Assembly: GCF_039727615.1 (NCBI RefSeq)
Contig: NZ_CP152474.1
Coordinates: forward strand, 2,046,001 to 2,110,000
Direction: 5' to 3'
Length of the DNA: 64,000 bases
Source: Leclercia sp. S52
Lineage (GTDB): Bacteria > Pseudomonadota > Gammaproteobacteria > Enterobacterales > Enterobacteriaceae
The stretch's first letter is position 1. The number at the start of each line of letters is the position of its first letter. Positions 40,382 through 50,242 of the stretch are shown here, in pieces. The notes under the pieces were generated by a model that did no database searches, was not told the origin of the DNA, and saw only the letters and a list, made by a program, of their open reading frames with translations. Made by a program: the position numbers and the translations under genes.

Positions 40382-42499
40382 TTAATCCTCGTTAACTGCC
40401 TTCTGTGCGGCTTTCTTCGCCTGAACGCGCGCAATGGCGGCCGCAACTGCCGCTTTGCGTGGATCGTCATTGGCTGCCGGTTCTTCTTCCTGTTGTGCCG
40501 CTTTACGTGCCTTCGCACGGGCGATGGCGGCTTCGACCGCGGCTTTACGCGGATCGACGGGTGTCGGTTCTGCCTGGACTTCCCCGGACTGGGCCGCTTT
40601 GCGGGCTTTCGCGCGGGCAATGGCCGCTTCGACGGCGGCTTTGCGCGGGTCGACCGGGGTCTGTTCGATCTGAATATCGCCCGGCTGGGCCGCTTTGCGG
40701 GCTTTCGCACGAGCTATGGCCGCTTCGACGGCCGCTTTACGCGGATCGACCGGGGCAGCCTCGGCCTGAGTCTCCTCCGGCGGCGCGGCTTTACGCGCTT
40801 TCGCCCGGGCGATAGCGGCCTCGACGGCGGCTTTACGCGGATCGGTCTCTGGCTGCGCGGCGCTGGTCTGGGCTTTTTCCGCCTGACGGGCGCGGGCCTC
40901 GGCTTTACGTGCTTCGCGGGCGGCAATGGCGTCGCTGTTATCCGGGCGCTGTCCGGCCGGGATCACCACGTCCTGCGCGGCGGTGGCTTTCTTCTCCCGC
41001 ACGCGAGCCAGGGCCGCATTGATGGCATCCTGATCTTTCGCTGCAGGCTGTACCGCTGCTTTCTTATGACGCTCTTCGCGGGCGGCTTTCTCGCGCTCCA
41101 GGCGCTGCTGGCGTGCTTCAAAGCGCGCTTTGGCGTCGGCAGCGCGTTTCTCTTCCTGCGCGATGGCATATATTTCGGCCTTCTCAACGCGGAAGTACTG
41201 CACCAGCGGAATATTGCTCGGACAAACCCAGGCGCAGGCACCGCATTCAATGCAGTCGGCCAGGTTATGGGATTTCGCTTTATCGTGGATCTGCCCTTTG
41301 CTGAACCAGTACAGCTGCTGGGGCAGCAGATCCGCCGGACAGGCGTCGGCGCAGGCGCTGCAGCGAATGCAGCCTTTCTCTTCCTGCTCTTCGCCCATCT
41401 CGCTGACGGACGGAGCCAGCAGGCAGTTAGTGATTTTCACCACCGGAACATCCAGCCACGGCAGGGTAAAGCCCATCAGCGGCCCGCCCATGATCACCAT
41501 CTGCTCGGCGCTCGGGCAGAAACCGGCCTGATCCAGCAGATGACGCACCGGGGTGCCCAGACGTGCCCAGACGTTGCCGGGACGGCTGACGGCTTCCCCG
41601 GTCAGGGTCACGACACGCTCGGTCAACGGCTCGCCGTCCACGACCGCGCGCTTCACCGCATAGGCGGTGCCGACGTTCTGCATCAGCACGCCGATATCCG
41701 AAGAGCGGCCGCCATGCGGAACCTGCTTGCCGGTTAAAATCTGGGTCAGCTGCTTCGCACCGCCGGAAGGATATTTGGTCGGGATCACCCGCAGGCTGAT
41801 ATCGTGGCTGCCGGCCAGCACCGCACGAAGCATAGAGATGGCCTGCGGCTTGTTGTCTTCAATGCCGATCAGCACCTCTTTCGGCTGCAGAACATGGGCG
41901 AGGATGCGGATGCCTTCGACGATCTGCGCGGCGCAGTCCTGCATCAGACGATCGTCGGCGGTGATGTACGGCTCACACTCGGCGGCGTTGATAATCAGAG
42001 TCTGGATCTTGTCGCCACCGCCCTGCAGTTTGTTGCCGGTCGGGAAGCCCGCCCCGCCCAGACCGGCGACGCCAGACTGGTGGATGCGTGCAATCAGCTC
42101 TTCCCGGCTGCGGCTGCGGAAATCGCTCCAGCCGTCGCGTTCAATCCAGCGATCTTCGCCGTCGGCGTCAATCACCACGCACAGCTCGGAGAGGGCGGAA
42201 GGGTGGGCCACGGTGTGCGGGGCAATCGCCGCCACGGTGCCGGAGGTCGGGGCATGAACCGGCAGCATACGGCCGCGGCCGAAGGTCAGCGGCTGGCCGC
42301 GCAACACGCGGTCGCCGACCTTCACGCACAGCTCGCCCTCAGCACCGATGTGCTGTTTCAGGGGGATAACAAAACGGTTGGCCAGCGGGATCTGGCGCAG
42401 CGGCGTGCCGCTGGACTGGGTTTTCATCTCCGGCGGATGAATACCGCCGTCGAAATCCCAGATCTTCTCTTTTCTGAAGGCAGAAAATAACTTAAGCAT
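40382..42499 (-). CDS. rsxC: Electron transport complex subunit RsxC, with C-terminal Ala/Lys repeats
   Basis: A 705-aa NADH- and FMN-binding subunit with two 4Fe-4S clusters ([12 protein letters not shown] ~377-388 and [12 protein letters not shown] ~416-427). Upstream are [12 protein letters not shown] (~145) and [10 protein letters not shown] (~233). The C-terminal ~250 residues are an Ala/Lys/Arg-rich, probably coiled-coil tail with five near-identical repeats. Tail length varies among enterobacteria. It overlaps rsxB by 8 bp. Confidence 0.96.
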   Translation of the reverse strand: MLKLFSAFRKEKIWDFDGGIHPPEMKTQSSGTPLRQIPLANRFVIPLKQHIGAEGELCVKVGDRVLRGQPLTFGRGRMLPVHAPTSGTVAAIAPHTVAHPSALSELCVVIDADGEDRWIERDGWSDFRSRSREELIARIHQSGVAGLGGAGFPTGNKLQGGGDKIQTLIINAAECEPYITADDRLMQDCAAQIVEGIRILAHVLQPKEVLIGIEDNKPQAISMLRAVLAGSHDISLRVIPTKYPSGGAKQLTQILTGKQVPHGGRSSDIGVLMQNVGTAYAVKRAVVDGEPLTERVVTLTGEAVSRPGNVWARLGTPVRHLLDQAGFCPSAEQMVIMGGPLMGFTLPWLDVPVVKITNCLLAPSVSEMGEEQEEKGCIRCSACADACPADLLPQQLYWFSKGQIHDKAKSHNLADCIECGACAWVCPSNIPLVQYFRVEKAEIYAIAQEEKRAADAKARFEARQQRLEREKAAREERHKKAAVQPAAKDQDAINAALARVREKKATAAQDVVIPAGQRPDNSDAIAAREARKAEARARQAEKAQTSAAQPETDPRKAAVEAAIARAKARKAAPPEETQAEAAPVDPRKAAVEAAIARAKARKAAQPGDIQIEQTPVDPRKAAVEAAIARAKARKAAQSGEVQAEPTPVDPRKAAVEAAIARAKARKAAQQEEEPAANDDPRKAAVAAAIARVQAKKAAQKAVNED
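40406..40843 (-). repeat. rsxC: Five in-frame tandem repeats in the RsxC tail
   Basis: The 20-residue unit [20 protein letters not shown] occurs at 40784-40843, 40688-40747, 40592-40651 and 40496-40555, plus a variant at 40406-40465. Linkers of 10-12 residues separate them, so the DNA period is about 96 bp (90 bp for the last). Such a tract can expand or contract by slippage or recombination. Confidence 0.9.
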
Positions 42500-43070
42500 G
42501 TTGTTCCACAGGAATATTGCGAACCGGAATGGCCTGAAGATCCCATTTCCAGCTGTCGGTCGTTGTCGCTACCGGGCGTAACTCAATACACTGGGTCGGG
42601 CAGGGAGCGACGCAGAGATTACAGCCGGTACACAGATCCTCAATCACGGTGTGCATGGCGCGCGTGGCACCGACGATGGCATCCACCGGGCAGGCCTGAA
42701 TACATTTGGTGCAGCCGATGCAGTTAGGTTCATCGATCACCGCCAGCATGCGAACCGGCTCCTGCGCGCTTTCGTCGCCGTCGACCGGCTGCGGATCAAC
42801 GTTCAGCAGCGCGGCAATCTTCAGCATCACCGCTTCGCCACCGGGCGCACAGCGGTTAATTTTCTCCCCGCCGTTGCCTACCGCCTCGGCGTACGGGCGA
42901 CAGCCAGGAAAGCCGCACTGTCCGCACTGGCTTTGCGGCAGCAGCTCATCAATTTTTTCAACGATCGGATCGTCCTCCACCGCGAAGCGGCGCGAGGCGT
43001 AACCGAGAATGATGCCAAAAAGCAGCCCCAGTACGCTGATGGCTGCGATGGCGATCCAGATTGCATTCAT
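42492..43070 (-). CDS. rsxB: Electron transport complex subunit RsxB
   Basis: A 192-aa ferredoxin subunit. An N-terminal helix is followed by a Cys motif (CGQCGFPGC) and two 4Fe-4S clusters ([24 protein letters not shown]). Its ATG overlaps the rsxA stop by one base. Confidence 0.97.
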   Translation of the reverse strand: MNAIWIAIAAISVLGLLFGIILGYASRRFAVEDDPIVEKIDELLPQSQCGQCGFPGCRPYAEAVGNGGEKINRCAPGGEAVMLKIAALLNVDPQPVDGDESAQEPVRMLAVIDEPNCIGCTKCIQACPVDAIVGATRAMHTVIEDLCTGCNLCVAPCPTQCIELRPVATTTDSWKWDLQAIPVRNIPVEQHA

Positions 43071-43651
43071 TACAACTTCACCAGACCACTAAAGCCCATA
43101 AAGGCCAGAGACATAAGACCGGCGGTAACCAGCGCGATAGCGTTACCGCGAAACGGTGCCGGGATATCGGCAGCGACCAGGCGTTCGCGGATCGCCGCAA
43201 ACAGTACCATCACCAGCGAGAAGCCGACCGCAGCCGAAAAGCCGTACAGCGCCGACTGCAGGAAATTGTGCCCAAGGTTAATGTTGAGCAGCGCCACGCC
43301 GAGCACCGCACAGTTAGTGGTGATCAGCGGCAGGAAGATGCCGAGCAGACGGTATAACGCCGGGCTGGTTTTACGCACCACCATTTCGGTGAACTGTACC
43401 ACCACCGCGATAACCAGAATAAAGGCCAGCGTGCGCAGGTAGGTCAGACCGAGGGGGATCAGGATCCAGGTGTCAATCCACCAGGCGCAGATCGAGGCAA
43501 GGGTCATCACGAAGGTGGTTGCCAGCCCCATCCCCATCGCGGTTTCCAGCTTTTTGGACACGCCCATAAACGGACACAGGCCAAGGAACTTCACGAGGAC
43601 GAAGTTGTTTACCAGCACCGTGCCGACAAAGAGCAGTAAGTAATCGGTCAT
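43070..43651 (-). CDS. rsxA: Electron transport complex subunit RsxA
   Basis: A 193-aa six-helix membrane subunit, first gene of rsxABCDGE-nth. [22 protein letters not shown] and [17 protein letters not shown] are conserved. The complex uses NADH to re-reduce SoxR's 2Fe-2S cluster and switch off the SoxRS response. Confidence 0.97.
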   Translation of the reverse strand: MTDYLLLFVGTVLVNNFVLVKFLGLCPFMGVSKKLETAMGMGLATTFVMTLASICAWWIDTWILIPLGLTYLRTLAFILVIAVVVQFTEMVVRKTSPALYRLLGIFLPLITTNCAVLGVALLNINLGHNFLQSALYGFSAAVGFSLVMVLFAAIRERLVAADIPAPFRGNAIALVTAGLMSLAFMGFSGLVKL

Positions 43652-43727
43652 TTTTCAGCCTGAAATAAAAAAGCCGCCTATTATCGGACAAACCGGGGCA
43701 GGCGACAACAGGTTAACTGTAAGGTTA

Positions 43728-44168
43728 TTACGGGTTCACAAAGGTGTTCTTTACGCGTGCCGAGCGCTTAAAGTAGGGCACAAACAGCGCGGTCACCAGC
43801 AGGGGGAATAGTAACTGACGGACCGCCAGCGCATCGGAGACCGGCGAAAATGCGAAGGCTTTAACGGCCAGTAATACAGAGACAAGCAGCCAGATAATAT
43901 AGTGTTTAGGTACAGACCTACGGCGTTTAAAAAACGCAATGGTCAGCCACAGCGTGTAGTACCACATGGCAATCGCAAAGGCGAAAGAAATAAACCACAT
44001 GACAATATTAATGGTATTTTGCGCGCCCAGCGTTTTTAACGCGTGCGGCGAAATTAACGCCGTAGAGTAAAGTACCAGTGCCAGCGAGGCGCTTAATAAT
44101 GCCACCAGCAGCCAGGCAAGCGGAGCCAGTAACCAGCCGCCAATTCTTTCTCCAGCCGTTGTGGTCAT
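43728..44168 (-). CDS. ydgK: Inner-membrane protein YdgK (DUF2569)
   Basis: A 146-aa protein with four predicted membrane helices. GGWLLAPLAWLLVAL and FVPYFKRSARVKNTF are DUF2569 features. ATG 44168 has CAGGAGAGAAC upstream. Function is unknown; it sits just upstream of rsxA. Confidence 0.88.
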   Translation of the reverse strand: MTTTAGERIGGWLLAPLAWLLVALLSASLALVLYSTALISPHALKTLGAQNTINIVMWFISFAFAIAMWYYTLWLTIAFFKRRRSVPKHYIIWLLVSVLLAVKAFAFSPVSDALAVRQLLFPLLVTALFVPYFKRSARVKNTFVNP

Positions 44169-44252
44169 GTTCTCTCCTGAAATCAGTAACAGCGCAATCT
44201 GCAAATTAACAGGGGCGAGAGTATATAACATTTCCAGGGAATGGCTACCCTC

Positions 44253-44468
44253 TTAGAGCACGTAACGCCACACGGATTTAGGGACTTCGCCAATGTTGAA
44301 CAAACGCCCGCCAGAGACCAGTTCCGCCCGGCGGTGATCCGCAGCGCGGTACATGCTGATGATCTCCTGGTTATCGCTCAGGCTGTAGTTGAGATGATCA
44401 AACAGCTTTTCCAGACTTTCGAGAGAATTAATCTTGCGAAATTTTAATAAATAGTCCTGAACGGTCAT
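44253..44468 (-). CDS. cnu: Hha-family H-NS modulator Cnu (YdgT)
   Basis: A 71-aa Hha/YmoA-like protein, [20 protein letters not shown], which binds H-NS/StpA and influences oriC in E. coli. The ATG at 44468 gives the family length. Confidence 0.95.
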   Translation of the reverse strand: MTVQDYLLKFRKINSLESLEKLFDHLNYSLSDNQEIISMYRAADHRRAELVSGGRLFNIGEVPKSVWRYVL

Positions 44469-44669
44469 ATTAATAATTTTCCATATAAGAAGGAGTGATA
44501 CCAAAGGAGTAATTCGATCGAATACTAAACGGAACAAAAATGACGTAAACATTTGCCGACGCGTATCGGCAAAAATAAGAATATTCTTTACTGGTGAAAT
44601 CAGGCGTCGGTCGACGCCTGGCGATGAAGGTTAACGCTGTTCATGACGGCTGGCAATATGCAACTGACA

Positions 44670-44840
44670 TCATATGTCACTATTTTTGATCAGTGCATGC
44701 GGCTTAGCTTGAGTGACGCTATTGACCGGCTCTGGCGGTTGATAGTTATCGATATGACTGGCGATCCCCAGCAATATCACCGACACGCCCAACACAATCC
44801 ACCCGGCTAACTCAATAATTCGATTAATAATTGTCGTCAT
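44670..44840 (-). CDS. blr: Small division-associated membrane protein Blr, 56 aa
   Basis: The protein MTTIINRIIELAGWIVLGVS then VILLGIASHIDNYQPPEPVN and a polar tail matches E. coli Blr (41 aa) over one membrane helix and the HIDNYQPPE motif. It is longer at both ends. Blr affects beta-lactam tolerance and the divisome in E. coli. No strong ribosome-binding site is seen; the position between cnu and ydgJ is conserved. Confidence 0.85.
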   Translation of the reverse strand: MTTIINRIIELAGWIVLGVSVILLGIASHIDNYQPPEPVNSVTQAKPHALIKNSDI

Positions 44841-45073
44841 GATTCGTTATTTTGTTTTATCCATAAATACAGATTGAGAATTTTACAGCGCAGAATGCCT
44901 TCCGGCAAGCGCTTTGCATTGATGTTTTGCGATTGTATTCAGCGAGTTATAATTGTTAATCAGAAATTACTGATTGCTTGTATCGTCTTAAGGCACGAAA
45001 CCCCGGATTAATCTATTGTGACCAGAGTAGAGTTAGTGTGAAATATGCGTGTCAAAAGATGAGAGGCGACTTC

Positions 45074-46114
45074 ATGAGCGATAAAATCCGTGTTGGATTA
45101 ATAGGTTATGGTTATGCGAGTAAAACGTTTCATGCCCCGCTGATTGATGGCACTCCGGGGATGGAGCTGGCGGCAATTTCCAGCAGCGATGCAACGAAAG
45201 TGCATGCCGACTGGCCGACGGTCCCGGTGGTATCCGAGCCAAAGCATCTGTTTAACGATCCCACTATCGATTTGATCGTCATCCCGACACCAAATGACAC
45301 CCACTTCCCGCTGGCAAAAGCGGCCCTGGAAGCCGGCAAGCATGTGGTCGTGGATAAACCCTTTACCGTGACACTGTCACAGGCCCGTGAGCTGGATGCG
45401 CTGGCGAAAAGCCTCGGCAAGCTGCTCTCCGTGTTCCATAACCGCCGTTGGGACAGCGATTTCCTGACCCTGAAGGCATTGATCGCCGATGGCTCCCTCG
45501 GGGAAGTGGCCTTCTTCGAATCCCATTTTGACCGTTTTCGTCCGCAGGTACGTAACCGCTGGCGCGAGCAGGCGGGCCCGGGCAGCGGCATCTGGTACGA
45601 TCTGGCCCCGCATCTCCTCGACCAGGCCGTTAACCTGTTCGGCCTGCCGGTGAGTCTGAACGTCGATCTGGCCCAGCTGCGCCCTGGCGCGCAGGCTACC
45701 GACTACTTCCACGCCGTGCTGAGCTACCCGCAGCGTCGCGTGGTACTGCATGGCACCATGATGGCGGCAGCGGAATCCGCGCGCTATATCGTGCACGGCA
45801 CCCGCGCCAGCTACGTGAAGTTTGGTCTCGACCCGCAGGAAGATCGTCTGAAAAACGGCGAACGTCTGCCGCAGGAAGACTGGGGCTACGACATGCGTGA
45901 CGGCGTGCTGACCCGCGTCGAAGGGGAAGAGCGTGTGGAAGAGACCTGGCTGACGCTGCCGGGTAACTATCCGGCCTATTATGCCGGGATCCGCGATGCG
46001 CTGAACGGCGACGGTGAAAACCCGGTTCCGGCAAGCCAGGCGATCCAGATTATGGAGCTGATTGAGCTGGGGATTGAGTCCGCGAAGCATCGCGCGACCT
46101 TATGTCTCGCTTAA
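45074..46114 (+). CDS. ydgJ: Gfo/Idh/MocA-family oxidoreductase YdgJ
   Basis: A 346-aa NAD(P)-dependent oxidoreductase. The N-terminal VGLIGYGYASKTFHAPLI is the Rossmann motif. HVVVDKPFTVTLSQA holds the EKP-type motif as DKP. I use ATG 45074, which gives the E. coli length. Substrate unknown. Confidence 0.95.
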   Translation: MSDKIRVGLIGYGYASKTFHAPLIDGTPGMELAAISSSDATKVHADWPTVPVVSEPKHLFNDPTIDLIVIPTPNDTHFPLAKAALEAGKHVVVDKPFTVTLSQARELDALAKSLGKLLSVFHNRRWDSDFLTLKALIADGSLGEVAFFESHFDRFRPQVRNRWREQAGPGSGIWYDLAPHLLDQAVNLFGLPVSLNVDLAQLRPGAQATDYFHAVLSYPQRRVVLHGTMMAAAESARYIVHGTRASYVKFGLDPQEDRLKNGERLPQEDWGYDMRDGVLTRVEGEERVEETWLTLPGNYPAYYAGIRDALNGDGENPVPASQAIQIMELIELGIESAKHRATLCLA

Positions 46115-46148
46115 AAAACAGAGCCCGGCAACATTGCCGGGCTTTTTC
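46114..46148. terminator. Bidirectional terminator between ydgJ and add
   Basis: AGCCCGGCAA-ca-TTGCCGGGCT flanked by A6 and T5. Confidence 0.9.
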
Positions 46149-47151
46149 TTATCCGCGTGCGACCTTGTCGCGCAACGCCTGCTTTTCGGCTGGCGTTAAG
46201 AAAGCCATCTCCAGGCCGTTGATCTGCGCCTGACGGATCTGCTCCCGGCTAAGTCCAGCCAGCGAAGCGGCAACCGTATACTCGTGAATAATATCCACCC
46301 CCTGAACCGCCGGATCGTCGGTGTTCAGCGAGGCCATCACCCCATGCTCAAGGAAGGTTTTCAGGGGATGCTGCGCCAGGGTCGCCACGGTGCTGGTCTG
46401 AATGTTGGAGGTCAGACAGGATTCAATCCCGATGCGCTGTTCCGCCAGGAAGTCCATCAGGGCGCGATCTTCGACCGCCTTCACCCCGTGTCCGATACGT
46501 TCGGCACCCAGCTCGCGGATCGCCTGCCAGATGCTCTCCGGACCTGCCGCTTCACCGGCATGGACGGTGATGTGCCAGCCCGCATCCCGGGCGCGATTGA
46601 AGTGAGAAAGGAACAGGCTGCCCGGGAAGCCCAGCTCGTCGCCCGCCAGATCCACGGCGGTGATATGGTCCCGGTGCGCCAGCAGGGCCTCAAGCTCCTG
46701 CAGGCAGGCATCTTGCCCGAAGGTGCGGCTCATGATGCCGATCAGGCGCGCTTCTACGTTAAAGGTCTTGCAGCCTTCGCGCACGCCGGCAATCACGGCT
46801 TCTACCACACCTGCGACCGGCAGCTGATGGGTCATCGCCATATAGCCCGGCGAGAAACGCAGCTCGACGTAGTGCAGGCCGTTGCGCGCGGCATCTTCAA
46901 TATTTTCGAAGGCGATACGCCGGCAGGCATCCAGCGAGGCGAGGACTTTTACCCCCCCAGTCAAGTTTGCTCAGGAAGCTGACCAGATCCGGCTCGTTTT
47001 CCGTCACCTGCACGTGTGGGATCAGCGTCTCAAGGGTTTGTGCGGGCAGGGTTAAATTATACTGACGACCCAGGTCAAGGATGGTCTGGGCGCGGATGTT
47101 GCCATCAAGGTGGCGATGAACGTCAGTTAACGGGAGGGTGGTATCAATCAT
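46149..47151 (-). CDS. add: Adenosine deaminase (one frameshift)
   Basis: A 333-aa Zn hydrolase converting adenosine to inosine. Metal ligands are in [11 protein letters not shown] (His12/14), [11 protein letters not shown] (His197) and INTDDP-type [10 protein letters not shown] (Asp278). The frame breaks in a C7 run (46952-46958). Removing one base restores [17 protein letters not shown] and the E. coli length. The residues before and after the break align fully. Confidence 0.94.
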
Positions 47152-47247
47152 GGTCGCACTCTTTATTAGTAGAAGTGCGACCCATTATAAAAACAAAAGC
47201 GGTTAAAAAGCTATTTGCGCAAAATAAATATCCGTTGCGCAACAAAA

Positions 47248-48420
47248 TCACCGCAGGGTGTTAATCCCGGCAATCAGGCGCTTCACACCTTCCTCAAGTT
47301 TGCTGCGCGGGCATCCGGCGTTAAGGCGGATAAAACCATTACCCTCATCGCCGTAGGTATATCCCGGCATGATCGCCACTTTTTGCTGCTCAATCAGCAC
47401 CTTCTGCAGTGCCTTATCGTCAATATTGAGCGGACGAAGATCGACCCACGCCAGATAGGTCGCCTCAGGCGGCTGCCAGTTTAACGCCGGGAAGGCGGCA
47501 TTCAGACTGTCGGCCACATAGCGTAAATTCGCCTCCAGATAAGCGCGCAATTCATCCAGCCATTCTTCGCCCTGCTGGTAGGCGGCGATATGCGCTACCA
47601 GCCCCAGCACCGACGGTGAGGAGAGCCCGTCGCGCCCCTTCAGCGCCTGGAGATACGCCGTGCGGCTGACGTCATCGCCAATCAGGCCGTAAGCGCCGGT
47701 AAGTGCCGGAATATTGAAGCTCTTGGAACCGGAGGTCAGCAGCGCCCATTTACCCAGCGCTACCTTGCACCAGGGGGTGTGCTGATGGTTGCCCCACACC
47801 ATGTCCATATGGATCTCATCGCTAATCACCGCTACGCCGTGTCGCGCGCAGAGTTCAGCCATGGTCGTTAACTCGCCCCGGGTCCAGACCTTGCCGGTCG
47901 GATTGTGCGGGCTACAGAGCAGCAGAATTTTGTTCTGCGGCTGGGCCAGCACCGCTTCCAGTTCGGCCATATCGCACTGCCAGCCTTCCGCCGCTTTGTG
48001 CAGACCGACGGAGACCACCTGACGGTTATTCCCCGCAATGGCGTTGTAAAAGGCGTCGTAAGCCGGGGTATGGATCACCACCCCGTCGCCGGCGTCCGAC
48101 CACTGGCGGATCAGCTCAGACACCATATAGATCACCGACGGGCCATAGACGATGGTGCTGGTATCAATGGTGCTGTTAAAGCGCTGGCGGAACCAGTGGG
48201 CAACGGCGGTCAGGAATTCGTCATTTTTCCAGCGGCTGTAGCCAAACACTCCGTGGCCGATGCGGGCTTGCAGGGCGTCGATGATGCAGGGGGCGGTGGC
48301 AAAATCCATATCCGAGATGGTAAAGGGCAGCAGATCCGCGGCACCGAAGCGGTCGGCAATGTAGTCCCACTGGGTACACCAGGTGCCGTGACGATCCACG
48401 ACGGTAGAAAAATCAAACAT
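47248..48420 (-). CDS. malY: PLP-dependent beta-cystathionase MalY
   Basis: A 390-aa fold-type I PLP enzyme with beta C-S lyase activity; it also represses MalT in E. coli. The Schiff-base Lys is in LLTSGSKSFNIPAL. LLLCSPHNPTGKVW and SDEIHMDMVW are the cofactor contacts. It lies after malX, separated by a hairpin. Confidence 0.96.
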   Translation of the reverse strand: MFDFSTVVDRHGTWCTQWDYIADRFGAADLLPFTISDMDFATAPCIIDALQARIGHGVFGYSRWKNDEFLTAVAHWFRQRFNSTIDTSTIVYGPSVIYMVSELIRQWSDAGDGVVIHTPAYDAFYNAIAGNNRQVVSVGLHKAAEGWQCDMAELEAVLAQPQNKILLLCSPHNPTGKVWTRGELTTMAELCARHGVAVISDEIHMDMVWGNHQHTPWCKVALGKWALLTSGSKSFNIPALTGAYGLIGDDVSRTAYLQALKGRDGLSSPSVLGLVAHIAAYQQGEEWLDELRAYLEANLRYVADSLNAAFPALNWQPPEATYLAWVDLRPLNIDDKALQKVLIEQQKVAIMPGYTYGDEGNGFIRLNAGCPRSKLEEGVKRLIAGINTLR

Positions 48421-48442
48421 GACGTTGGTCCTTAAAATAAAA

Positions 48443-48463
48443 CCCCCCTCATGGCGAGGGGGG
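48443..48463 (-). terminator. Hairpin with T tract between malX and malY
   Basis: CCCCCCTC-atggc-GAGGGGGG, 8-bp stem, followed on the minus strand by TTTTATTTT. It looks like a full intrinsic terminator inside the malXY operon and may lower malY expression relative to malX. Confidence 0.75.
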
Positions 48464-48471
48464 CTGAGGCA

Positions 48472-50064
48472 TCAGGCTTCTACTGTTCGCATCAGGGTTG
48501 CCAGCTCGTCTTTCACTGACTGCACCTGCGGGCCGATGACCACCTGCAAATTATGCTGATTCAACTGTACCACGCCGATAGCGCGGTTGGCTTTCAGGGC
48601 GTTGGTATCCACTTTAGACATATCCGCCACCGACAGGCGCAGGCGGGTGATGCAGTTATCCAGCGAGGTAATGTTATCCGCACCGCCCAGCGCTGCCAGA
48701 ATAGCAGGGGTGTTATAGCCGGATTTACCAATGGTACCCGCCACGGCCTGCTCAACGCTGGTAGCCGCGTCGGTATCGCGCCCCGGCGTTTTCAGATTAA
48801 AGCGGGTGATGGCGAAGCGGAAGATCCCGTAGTACACCGCAAACCAGATTGCCGCCACCACCGGCACCAGATACCACTTGGTCGACAGACCGTGCAGGAT
48901 CCCGAACACCACAAAGTCAATCACGTTGCCGTCGGTGTTACCGATGGTCACGCCCAGCACTGCCATGGTGGTAAAGCCCAGACCGGTCAGCACGGCGTGA
49001 ATCAGGTACAGCACCGGCGCCACAAACAGGAACAGGAATTCGATCGGTTCGGTGGTGCCGCCCACCACGCAGGCAATGACGCCGGAGATCAGCAGACCTT
49101 TAATCTTATGACGGTTTTCCGGACGGGCGCAGTGGTACATCGCCAGCGCCGCACCCGGCAGACCGCCGAGGAAGGCCGGCATTTTACCCTGGGAGAGGAA
49201 GCGGGTGGCGCTCTCCGAGAAGCCATGGGTGGTCGGGCAGCTCAGTTGCGCCTGGAAGATAGTCAGCGCGCCGCTCACATCGTGCCCGCACACGTCCATG
49301 GTGCCGCCCGCTTCGGTGAAGCGGATCAGCGCCACGAGGATATGCTGGAGACCAAACGGCAGCAGCAGGCGCTCGCCGGTACCGAAGATCATCGGGCCAA
49401 AATCACCGGCACTGTTAATGATCCGTCCAATGCCGGTAATGCCCATGGCAAAGACCGGCCAGATCAGCGGGATCACCAGGCCAAACAGCCCCATCACCAC
49501 AAGGGTAACGATCGGCACAAAGCGGGTGCCGCCGAAGAAGGCCAGCGCATCCGGCAGGCGGATATTGTGGAAACGCTCGTGCAGCATCCAGATGATCACC
49601 CCGGCGATCACCGCCCCGAGGATCCCGGTATCAATAGACTGAATACCAATCACGCTCTGGATGTTGTTGGCTTTCAGCACCGCCGCGTCGGTGGTCGGCA
49701 GGATGCCTTTCGCAGTCAGCCAGAAGTTGACCGCCAGGTTCATCACCGCATAACCAACGAAACCGGCAAACGCCGCCACGCCTTTGTTTTCACGGGCCAG
49801 CCCCAGCGGGATAGCAATACAGAACATCACCGGCAGGAAGCTAAAGGCAAAGGAGCCGACCTTGCTCATCCAGATAAAGATCGCCTGCAGCACAGGATTG
49901 CCAAGGAACGGGATCAGCGTAATGACATCGTGGCTGCTGAGCGAGCTGCCGATCCCCAGCATGATCCCGCAGAAGGAGAGCAGAGCCACGGGCAGCATAA
50001 AGGTCTTACCCAGTTCCTGGAAAAATTCCCATAGCGAGATTTTTTGTGCTGCTTTCGCCGTCAT
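48472..50064 (-). CDS. malX: PTS maltose/glucose permease IICB MalX
   Basis: A 530-aa PTS enzyme II with an N-terminal EIIC domain (~10 helices, residues 15-420). The C-terminal EIIB domain carries the phosphorylated Cys in SLDNCITRLRLSV. It matches E. coli MalX. AAAGGAG lies 7 bases before ATG 50064. Confidence 0.96.
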   Translation of the reverse strand: MTAKAAQKISLWEFFQELGKTFMLPVALLSFCGIMLGIGSSLSSHDVITLIPFLGNPVLQAIFIWMSKVGSFAFSFLPVMFCIAIPLGLARENKGVAAFAGFVGYAVMNLAVNFWLTAKGILPTTDAAVLKANNIQSVIGIQSIDTGILGAVIAGVIIWMLHERFHNIRLPDALAFFGGTRFVPIVTLVVMGLFGLVIPLIWPVFAMGITGIGRIINSAGDFGPMIFGTGERLLLPFGLQHILVALIRFTEAGGTMDVCGHDVSGALTIFQAQLSCPTTHGFSESATRFLSQGKMPAFLGGLPGAALAMYHCARPENRHKIKGLLISGVIACVVGGTTEPIEFLFLFVAPVLYLIHAVLTGLGFTTMAVLGVTIGNTDGNVIDFVVFGILHGLSTKWYLVPVVAAIWFAVYYGIFRFAITRFNLKTPGRDTDAATSVEQAVAGTIGKSGYNTPAILAALGGADNITSLDNCITRLRLSVADMSKVDTNALKANRAIGVVQLNQHNLQVVIGPQVQSVKDELATLMRTVEA

Positions 50065-50117
50065 AAAACGACTCCTTTATTGTTAAAATAAGTTTACCTG
50101 CCTCAGTGCTGCGAGAA

Positions 50118-50133
50118 GATAAAACGTTTTATC
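50118..50133. promoter_or_regulatory. MalI operator at malX
   Basis: GATAAAACGTTTTATC, a perfect palindrome matching the E. coli MalI site, sits 54 bp upstream of malX. A weak CRP-like site follows near 50143-50158. Confidence 0.8.
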
Positions 50134-50196
50134 AAAGTTTAGTGCGCGCTAAATCACATTCTCAGGCTTTGGCAGAGAGTATAAAGATAACGTATT

Positions 50197-50212
50197 GATA
50201 AAACGTTTTACC
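50197..50212. promoter_or_regulatory. MalI operator at malI
   Basis: GATAAAACGTTTTACC, one mismatch from the palindromic copy, lies 31 bp before the malI start, consistent with autoregulation. Confidence 0.75.
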
Positions 50213-50242
50213 GATCTCATTATCAGGGAGTCACGGCAACAC

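Noticed and set aside
40406-40843. Regular DNA repeats considered as a CRISPR array
   Set aside because: Repeats are in frame within rsxC, with ~60-bp units and 30-36-bp spacers that are themselves related; no cas genes.
40058-41737. 559-aa plus-strand ORF opposite rsxC/rsxD
   Set aside because: Its Gly/Phe/Arg repeats are the reverse of the RsxC repeats; it crosses a gene boundary and has no independent support.
48553-50034. 493-aa plus-strand ORF opposite malX
   Set aside because: Low-complexity His/Gln/Arg-rich product with no motif, fully antisense to a well-conserved PTS gene; a GC-codon shadow.
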